From Chrysomallon squamiferum (lineage: Eukaryota; Mollusca; Gastropoda; Neomphalida; Peltospiridae), in the NCBI GenBank assembly GCA_012295275.1, contig CM022672.1, positions 16,154,625 to 16,218,624 on the forward strand: 64,000 nt of DNA. Direction: 5' to 3'. Shown here in pieces: positions 12,826 to 26,849 of this stretch. The translations under genes were made by a program, and so were the position numbers. Below the pieces are notes generated by a model that did not search any database, had not been told where the DNA came from, and was given only the letters and a program-made list of their open reading frames with translations. Position 1 is the stretch's first letter, and each line of letters starts with the position of its first letter.

Positions 12826-15800
12826 GTACTGGTACATCTAGATTCTTGGAAAAATTAACAACACTGATTTATAAATAAATTTCTTTTGCCTTTTTTTAGA
12901 ATTTTTTTTTTTTTTTTTTTTTAATCTTTTTTAAATTGAAATATATTTTTTACCCTGTTTCAAAAAAAAAAAAAAAAAAAAAAAAAAGAATAGAAAAGAA
13001 AGAAAAGATGTTTATATATAGTGTGATTGTTGGTGTTCAGGTTTTGCTGTTAGATTTGTTATCAATGGAGGTCAGTGGTCCTGCTGTGAATATTATATGA
13101 GATTTTTTTTTTCATCCCTGTCAGTGTTGGACTAATGAAAACCTACACCTAGCAATGGGATGTCTTTTCACATCAGATCCACACACTGTGCGAATGTCTA
13201 ATTCGCTGTCTAGTGTATCACCAGTGTTCACCATGCTGGAAGGAGGGTACATTAATAGGAAACTTCTTGTTAAACTGATCTTGTTTGTGGAAAAATTCCT
13301 TTTGTTCTTTTTTTTTTTTTTTAATTCTTTCCAAGCATTTTATGTATGTGTATGTGGTTTTGGGTGTGTCTGTGCGAGATACAGATAGATGGAGAGAGAG
13401 AGATAGAGAGAGAGAGAGTGTGAAAGAGAGACAGATGTGTGGGTCTATGTAAAATGTAACAAATGTATTATTTGTCTAAGAATGTATCCACACAAACATA
13501 TTTATACATATACCAAACATGCACATAAAATAATAACTGTATATATTTCAGTATATTACATTTTAATCAAAGAATATACATATTGTGTGTCCAAACATTC
13601 TGTATGTGCAGTGCTAAGTAAGTGTATATATGCAGACATACTGATGCAAACCTAAGAAACACACACACAAAACAAAAAAAGGTTCACTCATGAGAAAAAC
13701 AGAGAGACAGATGCAGAAAAAAGGAGAGGTATGAGAAACACACACAAAGGCGGAGTGAGAGAAAAGATGGCAGTAAAGAAAAGGCCAAACAAAATGTCAG
13801 AGCTATTTAATTTAAATCTGGCAAGTGGAGAAATTTAATTTGGAAAAGTTCATTTCAGGAATGCTGTGGTTTTTTCTTTCTCTCTTTCTTTTTTTTTTTT
13901 CTTTCTTTCTTTCTGGCTTTCTGGATATGTTTTTAAAGGTTTTGCTCTGCATATCGTCATCCACTTTGGCCCAGGCTTTCTGTCAGGTTTTCTGTGGTTT
14001 TAGAAACATTTTAAATTTGTATATCAATTCAAATATTATTTTCTTTTTTTTCAAATTATCTGGAGTGCATAACAGTATCATTAAAAAACAAAATGTCTTA
14101 CATTACAGTTTGTAAATAAAACAAAATGTATCATCAATTAACATCTACCAACAGTCCCTGTCAAGATGTGATCCTAGAATCTGCCAGTTTTGGGGCCAAA
14201 GGTTTAACTAATACATTAGGTGATATGCTGTCAGTATATCCAGAGATATAATTTGAGGAAATAACTTGGATTTAAATATTATATTGTTTATTATACTTGT
14301 ATTTATCATGCTAATATTTACTGGAATTTGTTAATGCTAGATCTGATTTTTGTTTAGAGTTTTGACTTCTATTTTCAGGTTTACATATACACACACACAA
14401 ACACACCCATGCAGATTCAATCATACACATTATGTATATGTTTGTATACGCTTACATAAATACATGCATGTGTATGGATATAATTTGTAGCTGCACATAT
14501 GTACAGCAGATAAAATAAATAAATGAAGAAGATGATTAAATAACCAATTTATATGTAGGTATATATATATATATATAAATATATGTATGTATGTATGTAC
14601 ATGTGTTCCTTGCAGCTGTCCCTATGGATGCCTGTGTGTTTGTAAAAGACAGAAGATGAAGGGGAGACAAGGGGAAGACAAGGGGAGTAATAAACACAAG
14701 ATTATTAATGTTTGTGTATGTGTGTGTGTTCTTTTAACTTTGTATCTAGTGTGTGTGTGTGTGTGTGTGTGATGTGTGTGCATGTATGTGTGAAACAGAA
14801 AGAAGGTAAAAAAGAATAAACAAGCATCAGTAAGAAAAGAATGATGAAATACAAAAGAGAGCAGCCACAGAGAAAATGAAATGCAAACAGGGTGTGTCAG
14901 TATGTACGAGTTTGCATTTCCTTGCAGTAAAAATAACATAATAAACAGTTTACATTTGTGAGGCTTACTCAGAGTTGTAAGAGACGACCAGCAAAAAAAC
15001 CCACGACAGATTAAAATAAAAAGAATATCTATAATGGCTTTTCTTTCTAGCCAGTTTCTCAGTCAATCTGGGATTTGAAAAAGGGATCTTGAACAGGGAT
15101 TCAATTTTGAGAGTGAAATAGAGTTAGGATTAAAGTAAAGATGAGCTGGAAAAAGGTCCTGTACTCTAAATAAACTTGGCCATGTATTAGCATATTCTGT
15201 TTACTAGGTAAACTAAGATTAGGAATGAATACCTGTAAAAAAATGCCTGAATCACAATGAAGTAAGTTCATACTGGTAAGTTACTTATCTTACTCAAATT
15301 ACCTGTAAGAAATAAACTCGTTACCTCCTATCATTTATCAAATGTGGGTGTGGTTTAGTTCATGCGTGCACTTTTAACTGCTTACCTTTGATGGTTTAAA
15401 GTGAAAATAGAGTCTCTGTTTTAATTTCTGATTAATTTTAATATTCTTCTTTTCATGTGTATTTTCTGTTCATTTTTGTTAGGAGAGACTGGTGGGTAGA
15501 TTATTTCATTAAATTATCTTTTTAAATTAATACATTATGCATAAGTATTTTCAAAGTTATCTAAAAAAAAAATTTAAAAATTTAAATTAGTACATTACTT
15601 ATTAGCATTTTCAAAGAAATCTAAAACATAAAAATAGTGGATTGGTGAAGAAATGAATTCATTAAATCATTTATTTAAATGTATGCTGTATGTATTAAAT
15701 TTTCAAAGTTATCTAAAGCATACAAATACTTCATTAAAATATTCTGTCAAGTCAGAAAGAAAAAAGAAAGTGAAAGAAAGAAAGAAAGAAATTTCTTTTA

Positions 15801-16609
15801 AACCAGAAACCTTTGAAGATGTCAGAAAAAAAGTAATACAGCAGTTTTATAACTAAATTCTTTACATCTGTTTAATATATTTTGTATCATGTTGTACTTT
15901 TTTTTTCAATTATTATTATTGTTGTAATAAAATGAAATGAAATTTTTTTTATCAAAGAAACATACTGCAAAAAGCTTACATATCATTGTCAGATATATAT
16001 TGATAAGATAATTTATGTTACCTATTAAAATCTCACAAACATATATACACAGACACACACAAAATAATAATTTACATATATTTAAAAAACATTAATGTTA
16101 AAATAGTTTGGACATTTTTAAATAACAATTTAATCATTTAAAAGTTAAGCATAATTTGGTTTGCAGTGTTTCTCTTTTGTTTTATTGTCGCCATTAATAA
16201 TATAATTATGCATACAAACAATGAAATATATAAATAAAATGACTTATCAAAATGTCTTCTGATGTTATATGTAACATAATTTTTTTAATTAATTTATTTA
16301 TTTACTATTATTATTATTTTCATTTACCAAAAAACTGTAAAAAAAAAAAAAAACTAAGAAAAAACCACTAATCTCTTAATCCTTAAAACAATTTTCATCA
16401 AAATTTAAATCACAATTATTTTATTATTACTATTATTAATTTAGTTGTTGTCATTGATTATTTGTTCATTTTTATTTTTATCAGACATCCTTTAACTTTG
16501 GAGTTCATTTAAAATCAAGTGTTTTTTTGTGTTTTTTTATGTATGTTCTTTTAACACTTTTATTACCAAATTAATGAATATTTTAATTCTGAAAATAAGA
16601 CAACTGGAT

Positions 16610-16650
<41 letters not shown>

Positions 16651-17635
16651 TCAATAATTGCAAAACTCGACTGCTTTAAGGTAAATGATTTGAGAAGACA
16701 ACCCAATTAAAAATGAAGAAGGACCCATGGGTAGGTATATATCAAGTGTAATTGACAACCAGATGTCAATTTAATGCCTAAAATGTACAGCTTAACAAAA
16801 TGTCAGCTTCTCCTGGGCAAAACTGCAAAACACCGAATAACTAATAAAGAAACGTACATCATACATATGTATGCGCAATTTAAAATTAATTTAAATCAAG
16901 AAAAATGTCCTAAGGAAACATGTGCTTATTATCTCAGACTGAAAGATAAATGGATGAATGGACAAATGAAAGTTAAGTGGAAGGAGAGAAAAAAATGCCT
17001 GAAGAGGGCAATGAGTGATGAAGAGGAAGAAAATAATTATTGAAGAAGAAATACTTAATAAAGAATGAATGAATGAACAAATGAACAGATGAAAGCTTAA
17101 TACCCCTCCTCACAAATAACATCAACTGTCATACAAAGTAAAAGAAATCTATTTTATACTTTAAATTTAAATACTTTGGGCATGGCTATTCAGTTGATAT
17201 AATTTATTGTAGAAGATAATTTTTCAGTATTTTTATTGTTTTATATTTAAAACAAAAAAGTTAAAGGTATTTTCAGTTTTGTTTATTTATTTTAGAATTC
17301 ATAAAAAATATATTCATATTTTATTTCATTCCATTTATTTTATTATCATTTTTGTTGTTGTTGTTGTTTTATCATTAACGATAATTTCATTTTCCAAAAT
17401 CAGTTTGTATTTATATATATATTTTACATATTTTATAAATAATTAAACAAAAATTTTGTTAAAGAATTAAGGGAAATAATGTTTTAACAATTCTGTTCTT
17501 ACAATAAGCTATTTTTGGCAAGTTAAACTTTGAAAAAATAAAATAAAATAAAACAAAGCACACCAAAAACAAAGTGTGAAACACGATGCAGAATAAAACA
17601 ATATTCTTTCACAGAATCTCAAGTCAACACTATTT
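12201..17635. other. AT-rich non-coding DNA
   Basis: No gene seen. Repeats: (TA)n 12207-12230 and 12777-12821, poly(T) 12902-12922, poly(A) 12962-12987, GA-rich 13391-13430, CT/T-rich 13872-13915, (TG)n 14708-14784 with interruptions, GAAA 15760-15790 and poly(T) 16614-16647. An 89-codon frame at 16774-17043 is lysine-rich and not recognised; I do not call it a gene. Confidence 0.65.
15495..15745. repeat. Diverged local triplication
   Basis: Three AT-rich copies carry ttaaatta(g/a)tacatta, then attttcaaag and (t/a)atctaaa, ending near 15565, 15630 and 15722. An open frame at 15653-15856 reads through the last copy and is not a gene. Confidence 0.5.
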
Positions 17636-17760
17636 TAATTAAACCAGGTCCACGTGGACATCATCCACAACACAGGCGTTAATTACGTTGCAGCACCAAC
17701 ACCATTTGTTAATTACGGATTCTATTCTTATTACAAACTGCAATCATCTGAATAGATAAC
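17636..17760. promoter_or_regulatory. Candidate regulatory element with E-box palindrome and paired homeodomain sites
   Basis: The 12-base palindrome GTCCACGTGGAC (17648-17659, CACGTG core) is followed by two identical GTTAATTACG sites at 17678-17687 and 17708-17717, exactly 30 bases apart. The surrounding 120 bases are less AT-rich than the flanks and non-coding. Confidence 0.4.
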
Positions 17761-18086
17761 ATGCTATCTTTTTTCAACTTGAAAAAACCAAAAAAATGTT
17801 CTTTACCTTCTTTTTCTTGGCTTTTTCATAGGTCTGAGTCATTTCTTAGTTTATATATCCCTTCTGAGAAACATTCATTTTCAAAAATTATTATTATTAT
17901 TATTATTTCTTTTTTATGTCATTTAACATTCTAGCTTTGATTTAGGTTTGTCAGCAAACTGGTCCAAACACAATGTCATATACATATATATATATATGTA
18001 TGTATGTATATATATATACATGTACATAAAGGTATACATAACATACATGTACATAAACAGACATAACAGGCATTACTTTTTCATTT

Positions 18087-18127
<41 letters not shown>

Positions 18128-21100
18128 GTGTGCATAAAATTTTTTTTCTCAAAATAACATATGTTGCACTCTTTCAACATCTGATATCCAATAACTGTTG
18201 ATTCAGTTCTGATTAAACTATGTTGAATATACAACATTTGTACTTCCACAGCAAAAATATATTTACTCTTTCTATGTTTGCCCATTGAATAATACAACAT
18301 TTAACCCTTTTTTACCAAAGAGCTGATTTTACTACAATCTTTGAACACTGAGCTTTGTGAAGGTATTACAGAAGAAGTGTACAAAATGTGTTTATGTATT
18401 CTGATAGGTGTTTTTTTCAGTGTCTTCATCCAATGGCAATAGCTGTTATGTTCAGGGTTTGGTTTTATACTATGTGGAGTGAATTTTGAAAGGATAAAAA
18501 TTCAGAATATCAGTTCTACAGTGCTAAAAGGTTTTACAATGTTATTTATCTTGTTAACAGCTTGTTAAGTTGTGAATGAAAGTAACTGACATTTTTCTTT
18601 AACCAGCTATAGTTCTGGAGATTGTGCTTTTGACTGTTGTTGTTGTTGGTGTTGTTGTTGTTGTTTAGGGTTAAAGTTTAAAAGAGTTTATCCTGATATT
18701 ATGGCCATTTACCATACCAAAATGATATTTTCAAATCTCTTTCAAAGTTCTTTTATTTAAATACTGTTTTGTTAATAAGGATGCAATTAGTTTTTTTCAA
18801 TCCTTCAGTTTCTTCATTTTCTTTCCATTTCATCATTATTCAAGTAATAAGTGAGAGTTTATAAAGCCATGGACTTCAACCTCTGTCACTACAGGTATCA
18901 CAATATATTCAGTACCACAATTTCACATGTACCACAGTTTCACTGCCTGGATATCAATCACTTCATTATGGTGAAGAATCAAACTAGACATTTTTTCATT
19001 TTCTAAAACTTTCTTAAAATTCCATTCCGTATGCTTTGACTTTCGCTTTCATTCATTTGTTCATTCATTCTTTTTTACTTCCTTTTTTCTATTTCATCTA
19101 TTTTCAGATGATTCCAACAAAAAAAAAAAAAAATTAATATGTGTGTGTGTGTGTGTGTGTGTGTATTTGAATTAAGAGTTAATATTTACTCCACAGTGAA
19201 TGGATATATAGAGGTGTATAATGTATGTGTGTGGATGCACATGTTTGGTTCTAAGAACTTAATTATCCTTTCACACCAGTGTACATCCTTTCACTGCGGT
19301 CAGTACAGGAAATATTAGCTCTTAACACATACCCCTGTATTAGACAAAGACACCAAGTGATCAACTTCAGGACAAAATACATACATACACACACATAATC
19401 ACATTTTAATAATTTCCTGCCATTTTAAGAGTGTCTCTGTCATTATGTGTGGATGCTTATTAAATATGAAACTACAAAGAACCAGTTACCAGTAACAGAA
19501 CCAGAATGTACAATGTAAAATGCTACAAATACCAGCCTCTTTCCTTTATATTAACATCTATATTCTAACTGTAACTCACAGAACAAGACACCTTTTGGTT
19601 CATCTTAACTGCAGTAATAGAAGGTTGGTGCTTTTAGAAACTTGGCATGTACACAGCACAACAGTGAGACACCAGTGTTTACGAAGGCAATGAGTGTATT
19701 TATGTATGCTGCTTGGTTACATCATACACAGCTACTAGTATTTATATGATAGGTTACTGTAAGCAGGATGCATGAAGAGAATGAAGGAAGATTCTAAATG
19801 ACAGGTTATTAATATCTCTCTCTGACTGCAGCCATTGTTGCAAGAAATCGTGATTTGTTAGCAACTCTTGTTCACTTTTAATTTAGTGACATCTAGCCAT
19901 ACACACCCAGACAAACCCATCATATTACATTATTATTACTTCATATCATAATCATATACTGTATTGTACTGTACTCTATTGTATTGTATTGTATTGTATT
20001 GTATTACACTCCACTCCACTCCACTACTCCATACTATATTATATCATATTACATTACATTATATTACATCAAAATAATTCTTCATTAATTTTAAGACCAA
20101 TCATTAAATATACCTTATTGAGAAAAAAAAACGAAAAAAAATGTCATTATCCTTGAAGATTACATTAATAGCTAGTTACAGTATTAAATCCTCTTTAAAT
20201 CAAAATTTTCCTTTGTAATAATGCAAAGAGTCGTAACATTTAATAATGAAATGGGATATTAGGCAATAATAATTAAAAAAAAAAAAAATCTGAAGTTTAA
20301 TATTCAATGAAAAGAATGTAAATTACTGTTTACATTCTGAAATGAACAAGACAAAAAAAAAATGATTACAAATACAATATTCATGTACCCAACATAAAAT
20401 ACATTGTCATGTAATAAATGTAAAACTAAATTAGAGAGAGTGGTGTTTAATACATAATGGTGCCAGTATTAAAAAGTAGGTTTATGGCTAACAAATGTAT
20501 GCTTATAAAAAAAAAGCTGTGAGTGCATGCCATAATAAATATCTGTATGTTCAAATATTTAAAAAAAAAAAAAAAAAAAATAATGAATCCTGTAACAGAC
20601 AGTAATTCACAATATAAAGGAAAATGAATGTAACTATATAATAAGTACATGTATGTGTCAATATAAAATTTAAAAAAAGATAATAATTATGATAATAAAT
20701 AAAATGCCTAAGTAAACAAATCACGAGTACTGAATTTCTTATTGTGAAGCTCTAATTTCATTAATTGTTTTTTTTTTACTTTACTTTTAGTTTTTTAAAT
20801 TTAATTATAATTCTTTTGAAAATCCATAAACCACATTTTTTCCCTTCTGCTAATCTCTAAGCAGGTAATGAAAACATATGCTCAAAACAGACATGCCCCA
20901 ATGCATCGAAGAATGTTTTCAGTAATTTATTATTATTGTATTTTTTTAATTTCAGCTTCAATTTTCCTTCCTAATTAATGTTAATTATGACTTGTACACA
21001 GATTTAATAAAATCTACAACATGCATGCAGCTTAAATGCATGCTACAGATAATTTCTTCAATATGCTACGCTTGTATAATCTGTGAACACTTTCCTCCAC

Positions 21101-21387
21101 GATCATCAATCAACATTGACAGAGGCAATGTTATAATTTGATAATTCGATTTTACAATCAGTCTCGCGAATGAATGTCCAGACAATTAAAAAATGAATGT
21201 CCTTACTGTACAGTCTTTCTGAATGTGACATTACAAAATAAGTAAAAGCATTTTTCTATTTTATACTCAGTCTGACATCTCAATGTCACAGTGCTTTCAG
21301 TAAAAATACATTTTACTTTTCTGTACTGATGGTCTGTCTGCCTGGATTGTTTGTGTGTCATATGTGAGTGAGTGTGAGTGTATATAC

Positions 21388-21426
<39 letters not shown>

Positions 21427-21538
21427 TATTTTGCAATCACTATATGTAGTGGTAAGATATAATGACTTGATCAAATTTTATAGTTTCAGGCTGAATCAGG
21501 TCATTCTTATTACAATAACCAGGTGCTCGCGCTCGCTT

Positions 21539-21623
<85 letters not shown>

Positions 21624-23226
21624 TTTTCTCTCAAAAAAATGTATGTGTATTTTAAGGATGGACATTAGAATCTTTATCAAAAATTTAAAAACTAATATTT
21701 GTGTTTGCAGGGTGGGTCTATCAAAGATTCAGGCTTCCTTACACACTAACAGACAAACTGATTAAGGAGACAGTCTGCCAAAAACAGTCTAAAAAGCACA
21801 GCCTGATCATTCTTTTTCTGTATTACAACAGGGCAGCAAAGTGCCTAGGTAGAAGTGCAATTACTGCATGCACAGACACATACACATCAGCCAAGCTTTG
21901 TAACCATTCTGAACCCTCTTTATCAGTCTTCCATAAATTATAAATATAATTGGGTTACAGAAAAATAAAAAAATGTCTTCAAATGAAATACAAGCATAGC
22001 CAAAGGTTGAACAAAACTTTAATAAACATGTCTAGTCTTTTATGGAGAAGACAATGAGAATTATCCCAGACACCTTGGTAATATATCAACACATTTCTCA
22101 ACACGAAAGTGGATACTTCAAGATGGCAGAAATACTTTAATTTCAACTCATAAATAACAGACAACATCACAGAGATAGGCAGCTCATGAGACATTAATGG
22201 ATGGCAACAATAAAATGCTTATTTTCCTATTCCAACTGTAGTTCAGGTAACCAGAGAGGCCAGACTTGATAAATTATAACCATGATGTTTCAACTTTCGA
22301 AAGTTAAATTTGTGTTTTAATTAATTACCGAAAAAAAAAAGAAAAAAAAAAAAAACCAACCACACACCATTTGACTGAAAGCAAAGAAAAATCACCCTTT
22401 CAAGAAACAGTTACATTTTTGGCTTTGCACCTCTCATAACAGTTATAGTTAGGCTCTAAGTAAAAGTTAATTCTGAATTAAACTATATGTACAAGGTCGT
22501 CCAACTGCAAACTGTAAAATATTTCTGATATGTACGTATTGATTCTGAAATGTTTGTCAATAAAATTAAACAACAGCTGCGTAAAATCCTTAAGATTAAA
22601 CACCACTTCTACACCCAGCATAGGACACGGAATAGTCCTGAATGGAGTTTCAAATTTTGCGAATCATCAAACAGGAAATGAAATTAAATTTCCTCAATAT
22701 TTCTAATCCTGTGATCAAAAGTTAACATTTTGTGGTACAGACACTTCAGAAATATATTTGAATTGTTGTATTTAATTTAAATATCAGACCTGAAGTGAAT
22801 GACAGACAGACAGACACAGATCAAATGATGCTGATTTTGAATACAGACTGACAAACAGACAGCCTCTACACAACCAAAGAATGATAAACATTTGGTATTT
22901 GGATAAGGATGATACTGGAAATAAAATATTGAGCTACCTCTATCATTTGGTAGTATGGAAACTTTTATACTTTGCACAGGAATGCACATACCACAGCTTT
23001 GGATTCAGCACTGGCTGGAATGGGAAATAGCCTAGAGTGTAGATAATAAATGATTAATGTTATGATCCACCATACATAAAACAGAACATATAAATGTACG
23101 TTAGTTATTATAATCAAAATGGTGTGATTTCATTGTTCTGCTTTTAGAGATTTTAAATTCTCACCATTACAAATGGTACATATCACAAATACACTTTAAA
23201 AAATATATATATGTATGTATATATGT

Positions 23227-23266
<40 letters not shown>

Positions 23267-23459
23267 TAATAATAATAATAATAATGATGATGATGATGAT
23301 GACGATGATTTTTGAAAAAACATTCTGAGAAATACATGTATAACAAGGTTTCATACTTACATTTATTTTTATTTATTTATTTTTTATTATTTTTTTTTGA
23401 CTTTAATTAACTAACATAAGCTTGCTAAAGTCTGCATAATCTGCTATCTGAAATAAGCA
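17761..23459. other. AT-rich non-coding DNA
   Basis: No gene seen. Repeats: TA/CA 17980-18030, (CA)n 18090-18127, GTT near 18637-18664, (TG)n 19140-19164, pentamers TATTG and ACTCC 19962-20040, poly(A) 20561-20580, (TG)n 21391-21424, and TG then AAT then GAT 23224-23309. The CT-tailed module at 21462-21620 is listed separately. Confidence 0.65.
21462..21620 (+). repeat. Dispersed 67-bp module with a (CT)n tail, copy 1
   Basis: The 67 bases 21462-21528 (atgacttgat, ggctgaatcaggtcattc, aggtgctc) run into a (CT)40 tract at 21541-21620. The same 67-base module, about 90 percent identical by eye and also joined to a CT tract, occurs in reverse complement at 40279-40417. Shared unique sequence ending in a microsatellite suggests a mobile short element with a repeat tail. 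Confidence 0.65.
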
Positions 23460-23485
23460 CAGATTAAGAAAGTAAATGACCATTT

Positions 23486-23499
23486 GTCGCCATGGCGAC
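23486..23499. promoter_or_regulatory. Palindromic X-box (RFX-type site)
   Basis: GTCGCCATGGCGAC is a perfect 14-base palindrome and differs from the canonical RFX X-box palindrome GTTGCCATGGCAAC only at one position in each half. It sits in a patch of complex sequence (about 23460-23640) with no open frame. Confidence 0.5.
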
Positions 23500-23519
23500 T
23501 GCAAGCTACATGATATGGC

Positions 23520-25731
23520 CGGATAGGACTGGTCACCTTAGAATTAAAATAATGGTTTCATAGGTGACACTTGAAACAGGGCACCAAGTCAATGTTTTCA
23601 CTGGTTTTAAGTTTCTGTTGTCCAAGTGCTGGCTGAAGGCACTGTACATCATCACAAAAACAAACAGGATTCACATATATTTAAACCAGTCCCCGAATTC
23701 ACCTTCAGAAATTATGTAAACCTTTTTTATCTGAGACAAAAGCGAGAGGGAGAGAATGATAGAGAAAATGAATGAATGAAAAGATTAAAAGAAAAAAGTG
23801 AAAGACAGACTGAGAAATAAATAAAGAGACATGATGAAAGAAAGAAAGTGAAAGAATAAAGAAAAGGATTTTGATAGAGAAAAAAAGATAAGAGTGAAAG
23901 AAAAATTGAAAAGGGACTATCAAAAAGAGATACAGACTGACAAAGACAGTCATTTCTTTTTCAATATTATCAACCAAACACAAATAACAAGCATTCTTTT
24001 TTTCAATAATTATTAACCCCAAAAAGCTAAAATCAAAAATAGCAATCATTCTCTTTACTTTAGTAATTAACAATATAAAAGAGCTACAAAACCTAAAAAT
24101 GTCAACAATTCTTTTTCTATCAGCTCAAAAGTAAAAAAAACACAATAGAATTAAAATATTTTCAAATTTTGTTTATTATAGTAATCAAGTCTTAAAAAAA
24201 AAAACAAAAAAACAAAAAAAAAGACAAAAAGACAAAAGCAAACAAAGTCCCTACCACATTTTCTCCAATAATTATGAAATGTATTAAGCAACAAAACAGA
24301 AAAAGAAAACCTGAAAAAAGAGATAATAATAATGCCAGCCATTCCTTCTGCAGTGATTATCAACTTCAAAAATGTGGTTTTCTTGTTGTTCCTGCGTTAT
24401 TTTGGGCTTTTATTTTTGTTTCTTTGTATTTTTTTTTTTTTTTTTGAAAAAAATACCACATTTACTAATTTAAAGAATTTCCTTGGGACAGAAACAAACA
24501 AATGAAAACCACAAACACACACACTGCACACTCTCCTTTTTAACAAAATCAGCCATGTTCTCCATGTTCTCTGCAGTCAAAAGGCTCATAATATTTGCCA
24601 AGATTCAAGGGATTTCATTTGAAACCTCGGAAATCTTGACCTTTTCAGTTTGAGAAGGTTTTTTTTCCGCCAGTATTTGCTTGTGATAAGCCTACACCTC
24701 AAGCGAAAAGCGTAATCTTCCCCATACACACAGGTCTGTCAGTTGGTTCAGACTTTATTTGAGTCAGTGTGTACAGTAAAACATCATGGCTGTTGACTCA
24801 GACCCACAAATATACCTCTTCTTAACTGTGTACCAGTCCTGGGAATTACGTAGTTATGTATGTGTGTGTTTTTCATCTTTATTCCATTTTTTTTTTTTTT
24901 TTTTTTGCTATCTGAATTGTTTGTTTTTTTTTGCTATCTGAATTGTTATTATTGTTTAATTTTTATTATTAAATTTTTTTCTTTTCTTTATTCTTTTTCA
25001 CTGCCTCTATTAAACTAATAGTCCTGTTCTTCAACTATTTTAATATAATTTTTTAATTACAAAGTTGTTGTTTTTTAACTTAAATATTCATTTTTCTAGT
25101 TAAGGTATTTATTATTCATATTATTATGCAATTGTAGTTTTCTCTCTTTCTCTTATAAAGTAATAGTCCTATTTCTCCTTATGGCTATATTTATTGCTAC
25201 CATATTTTAATTTTTTATTATTCTCTCCCTTTTTCTTAATCTAGTACTCATATTTCTAATTAAGTCTTTCTATTTTATTCACTTCCTGCTTGAAATTGTA
25301 AAAACTAACTTTAACTCAAAAAATAAACACACCAAATTTTTTTTTTTTTTTAAACGTAACTGAAAATATAAAACTGTTATCTTCAACACAACAATAAGGC
25401 AATGAATTATTTTTTACAAAGTGAGTTAACTATTTTATTTGGACAAGAAAGAAACTTGTTCGGATCAATGAAAATCACTTGTGGGTTAGCGGCTTCTAGG
25501 CTTCAGGGCATAACATGAAAAAAAGAAAAAAAGGAAAAAAGGAAAAAAGGAAAAACTTTGTTAAGGAATCCTTGCTGCATTATATATTTATCAGTAATTA
25601 GACATTTAATGACTGTCAGGTGGTTAATGGTGGTTCAATATTTAATGGAATGTTAGGTATCAAAACAGCACAAATTATTTATTTGATGTTGAGTGAGAAA
25701 ACACAGTGTGTGTGCTGCTAATGTTAGTTTT

Positions 25732-25785
<54 letters not shown>

Positions 25786-26360
25786 CGTATTGAGGTGGGG
25801 TGTTTTTTTTTTTTTTTTTTTTGTTCCTGTTTATTTATTGTGTTTTGATTTTGGAGGAATGTGCATGTTTCATGTTGGTTTTTGTTTCTTTGTATCACCT
25901 GTATAATTTATATGTTGCATGATTGTACAAATACTGGTGTAGAGGTATGCATATCTAAATGTCTGCATGTGTGAGTGTATAGATATGTATGTATGTATAG
26001 ATATATATACATGTATGTATGTATAAGTATGCATGCATATATTCTACAGATAGATAAAATATCTGTATAATATCTGTACAAATATGTTTAAATAGGTTCT
26101 TTTATATGAATGTTTTTCTCTGTTATCTTTCATGTGGAATAATTATCTAAAAACAGCTGCATGTTTACTTACATTTGATTCAAAATTGAAAAACTATATA
26201 CACATCTAAAAAGAAAACCCCACATCAAAGCCAATAAAATAAAATACATTTCTGAATTACATTCTATAATGATCATTTTTATATATATTTACTGCAACAT
26301 TAAGTTTCCACCTGAGTATTTACTGAAAGTCTGACTGAAAGAGTATACCACGCAATTATC
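23520..26360. other. Non-coding DNA, mixed composition then AT-rich
   Basis: Complex sequence at 24540-24840 has no coding frame. Repeats: poly(T) 24429-24445, a doubled tttttgctatctgaattgtt near 24905 and 24930, GGAAAAA units 25515-25555, (TG)n 25733-25784 and poly(T) 25802-25822. Confidence 0.6.
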
Positions 26361-26714
26361 AGAACTCTAGTAAGTCTATAACAGAACTCTAGTAAGTCTA
26401 AAACAGAACTCTAGTAAGTCTATAACAGAACTCTAGTAAGTCTATAACAGAACTCTAGTAAGTCTAAAACAGAACTCTAGTAAGTCTAAAACAGAACTCT
26501 AGTAAGTCTATAACAGAACTCTAGTAAAGTATATAACAGAACTAGTAAAGTCTATAACAGAACTCTAATAAGTTATAACAGAACTCTAGTAAAGTCTATA
26601 ACAGAACTCTAGTAAGTCTATAACAGAACTCTAGTAAAGTCTATAACAGAATTCTAGTAAGTCTATAGTAGAACTCTAGAAAGTCTATACCACAGAACTC
26701 TAGTAAGTCTATAA
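26361..26714. repeat. 22-bp minisatellite, about 16 copies
   Basis: Unit agaactctagtaagtctat plus aac (or aaaac in place of ataac). Early copies are nearly identical; later ones gain small indels (tagtaaagt). No spacer diversity, so it is not a CRISPR array. Confidence 0.9.
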
Positions 26715-26849
26715 TTGGAAATTAAAACAACAAAATAAAAAAAGCTGAATTCTATACCTGTATTAATATGCACATGCATGTATGTGAAGACAGGAAATAA
26801 CAAATTATTTCTGTTAATGCTACATTGTCCGAGTGTGAAAAGACACCTG

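Noticed and set aside
16774-17043. 89-codon lysine-rich frame
   Set aside because: A-rich sequence easily gives such a frame; no domain, splice signals or start context support it.
21440-21765. Open frames of Ser-Leu, Arg-Glu or Cys-Val repeats (also at 475-663, 5707-5898, 25706-25906, 40105-40412, 53486-53848)
   Set aside because: They are translations of CT, GA or TG microsatellites in several frames and have no splice or homology support.
26361-26714. Direct repeats resembling a CRISPR array (also 29116-29260)
   Set aside because: Units abut without unique spacers, and the genome is clearly eukaryotic.
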